64,000 nt of DNA from CAZHGD01 sp964531735 (GTDB lineage: Bacteria > Armatimonadota > UBA10988), in NCBI GenBank assembly GCA_964531735.1, contig CAZHGD010000009.1, positions 20,536 to 84,535 of the forward strand. The letters are read 5' to 3'. The number at the start of each line of letters is the position of its first letter. Positions within the stretch are counted from its first letter, which is position 1. Shown in pieces: positions 63,709 through 64,000 of this stretch. The notes under the pieces are model-generated. The model was not told the origin of the DNA, made no database searches, and saw only the letters and a list, made by a program, of their open reading frames with translations. A program made the position numbers and the translations under genes.

Positions 63709-64000
63709 GCGACGAGCCGGCGACCGTCCGCAACCTGGGTCGTGCAGCGGGCCGGTACGAGCGGCAGGCGGGCAAAGCCAGAGCGGGTCCCAAGCCGGGC
63801 ACTCGCGCATCCGCTGGCCGTAGCGGCCGTAGTACTCGTAGCACGGGTCGATGCGCAGCGGCCCGTTACGGAAGCCGCCGGTCCAGAGGCCGCCGAGGTT
63901 GAGGTCGACCTCGCGGGTGCGGCCGCTCCACACCTCGCGCAGGAACGGGCGGTAGTTCTCGGTCCACCAGACGTCCTGCTGGACGATCACCACGCCCGGC
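63619..64000 (-). CDS. Partial reading frame, unknown, cut by the window edge
   Basis: The minus-strand frame is open from the window edge to a stop at 63619. Its first 75 or so residues look like real protein (VIVQQDVWWTENYRPFLREV, LGGLWTGGFRNGPLRIDP, YEYYGRYGQRMRECPAWDPLW). The last 40 or so become Arg/Pro/Gly-rich and the last 90 nt overlap the HEAT gene, so the true or ancestral 3' end may be near 63750. It may be the truncated end of a larger gene broken next to the cassette. I do not recognise the family. Confidence 0.4.
   Translation of the reverse strand, partial: PGVVIVQQDVWWTENYRPFLREVWSGRTREVDLNLGGLWTGGFRNGPLRIDPCYEYYGRYGQRMRECPAWDPLWLCPPAARTGPLHDPGCGRSPARRSVRPLGVRHHAEPCATHRTGGRSAYGMAR

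Overview
The window is gene-dense, very GC-rich bacterial DNA (about 70% G+C by eye). It carries 36 supported protein-coding genes, one of them cut by the right edge, and no tRNA, rRNA, CRISPR array, transposase or phage gene that I can see. The gene content suggests an environmental heterotroph of the Planctomycetota, Armatimonadota or Hydrogenedentota kind. It has DUF4091 proteins, GHL6-type and beta-helix carbohydrate-active proteins, a Gfo/Idh/MocA oxidoreductase, a huge PAS/GAF hybrid kinase, multi-SLBB export proteins, lipoproteins, and a zinc ribbon of a style common in planctomycete-like genomes. The phylum is an inference; no marker gene here settles it.

Layout. 1-488 is a non-coding repeat patch. 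489-5863 holds an MFS transporter, then divergently a YjbQ, phosphodiesterase and Gfo/Idh/MocA operon, and convergently a GHL6-like hydrolase. 6059-8444 is a GAF, PilT and ComEA-like operon pointing to type IV pili or DNA uptake. 8525-13452 has a good sigma70-like promoter, an atypical histidine kinase and a 1013-aa TPR protein. 13442-14550 (minus) encodes a LysE-type exporter and a DUF123 protein. 14630-19691 (minus) encodes two secreted carbohydrate-related proteins. 19769-33093 (minus) is a signalling block of three hybrid histidine kinases and one response regulator. 33406-37921 (minus) has the hybrid cluster protein Hcp and a secreted GH-like lipoprotein.

38199-46875 is a tightly coupled export and glycan operon: a 7-SLBB outer-membrane-type protein, a P-loop-degenerate CpsD-like protein, a Wzz/GumC-like protein, an O-antigen-ligase-like protein and two GT-C-like membrane proteins. 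It is followed by a 73-aa anchored protein, a strong hairpin and a metzincin lipoprotein on the other strand. 48672-56152 continues with a DUF4091 protein, a propeller/TPR protein, two tandem GT39-like paralogues and another polytopic protein. 56159-58557 (minus) is proBA.

The most unusual item is the two-gene cassette at 58786-63708. It encodes a radical SAM protein that carries two complete SPASM cysteine sets, the second behind a cysteine-depleted region the size of a radical SAM barrel. Twenty-four bases downstream is a HEAT-repeat protein with six copies of a G-D-x-x-D motif, a His/Asp-rich segment and a C-terminal zinc ribbon. The HEAT gene uses more A/T in third codon positions than its neighbours in the samples I counted, and a reading frame of unknown nature runs into its 3' end from the right edge. 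This pair is the best candidate for an undescribed peptide- or protein-modification system.
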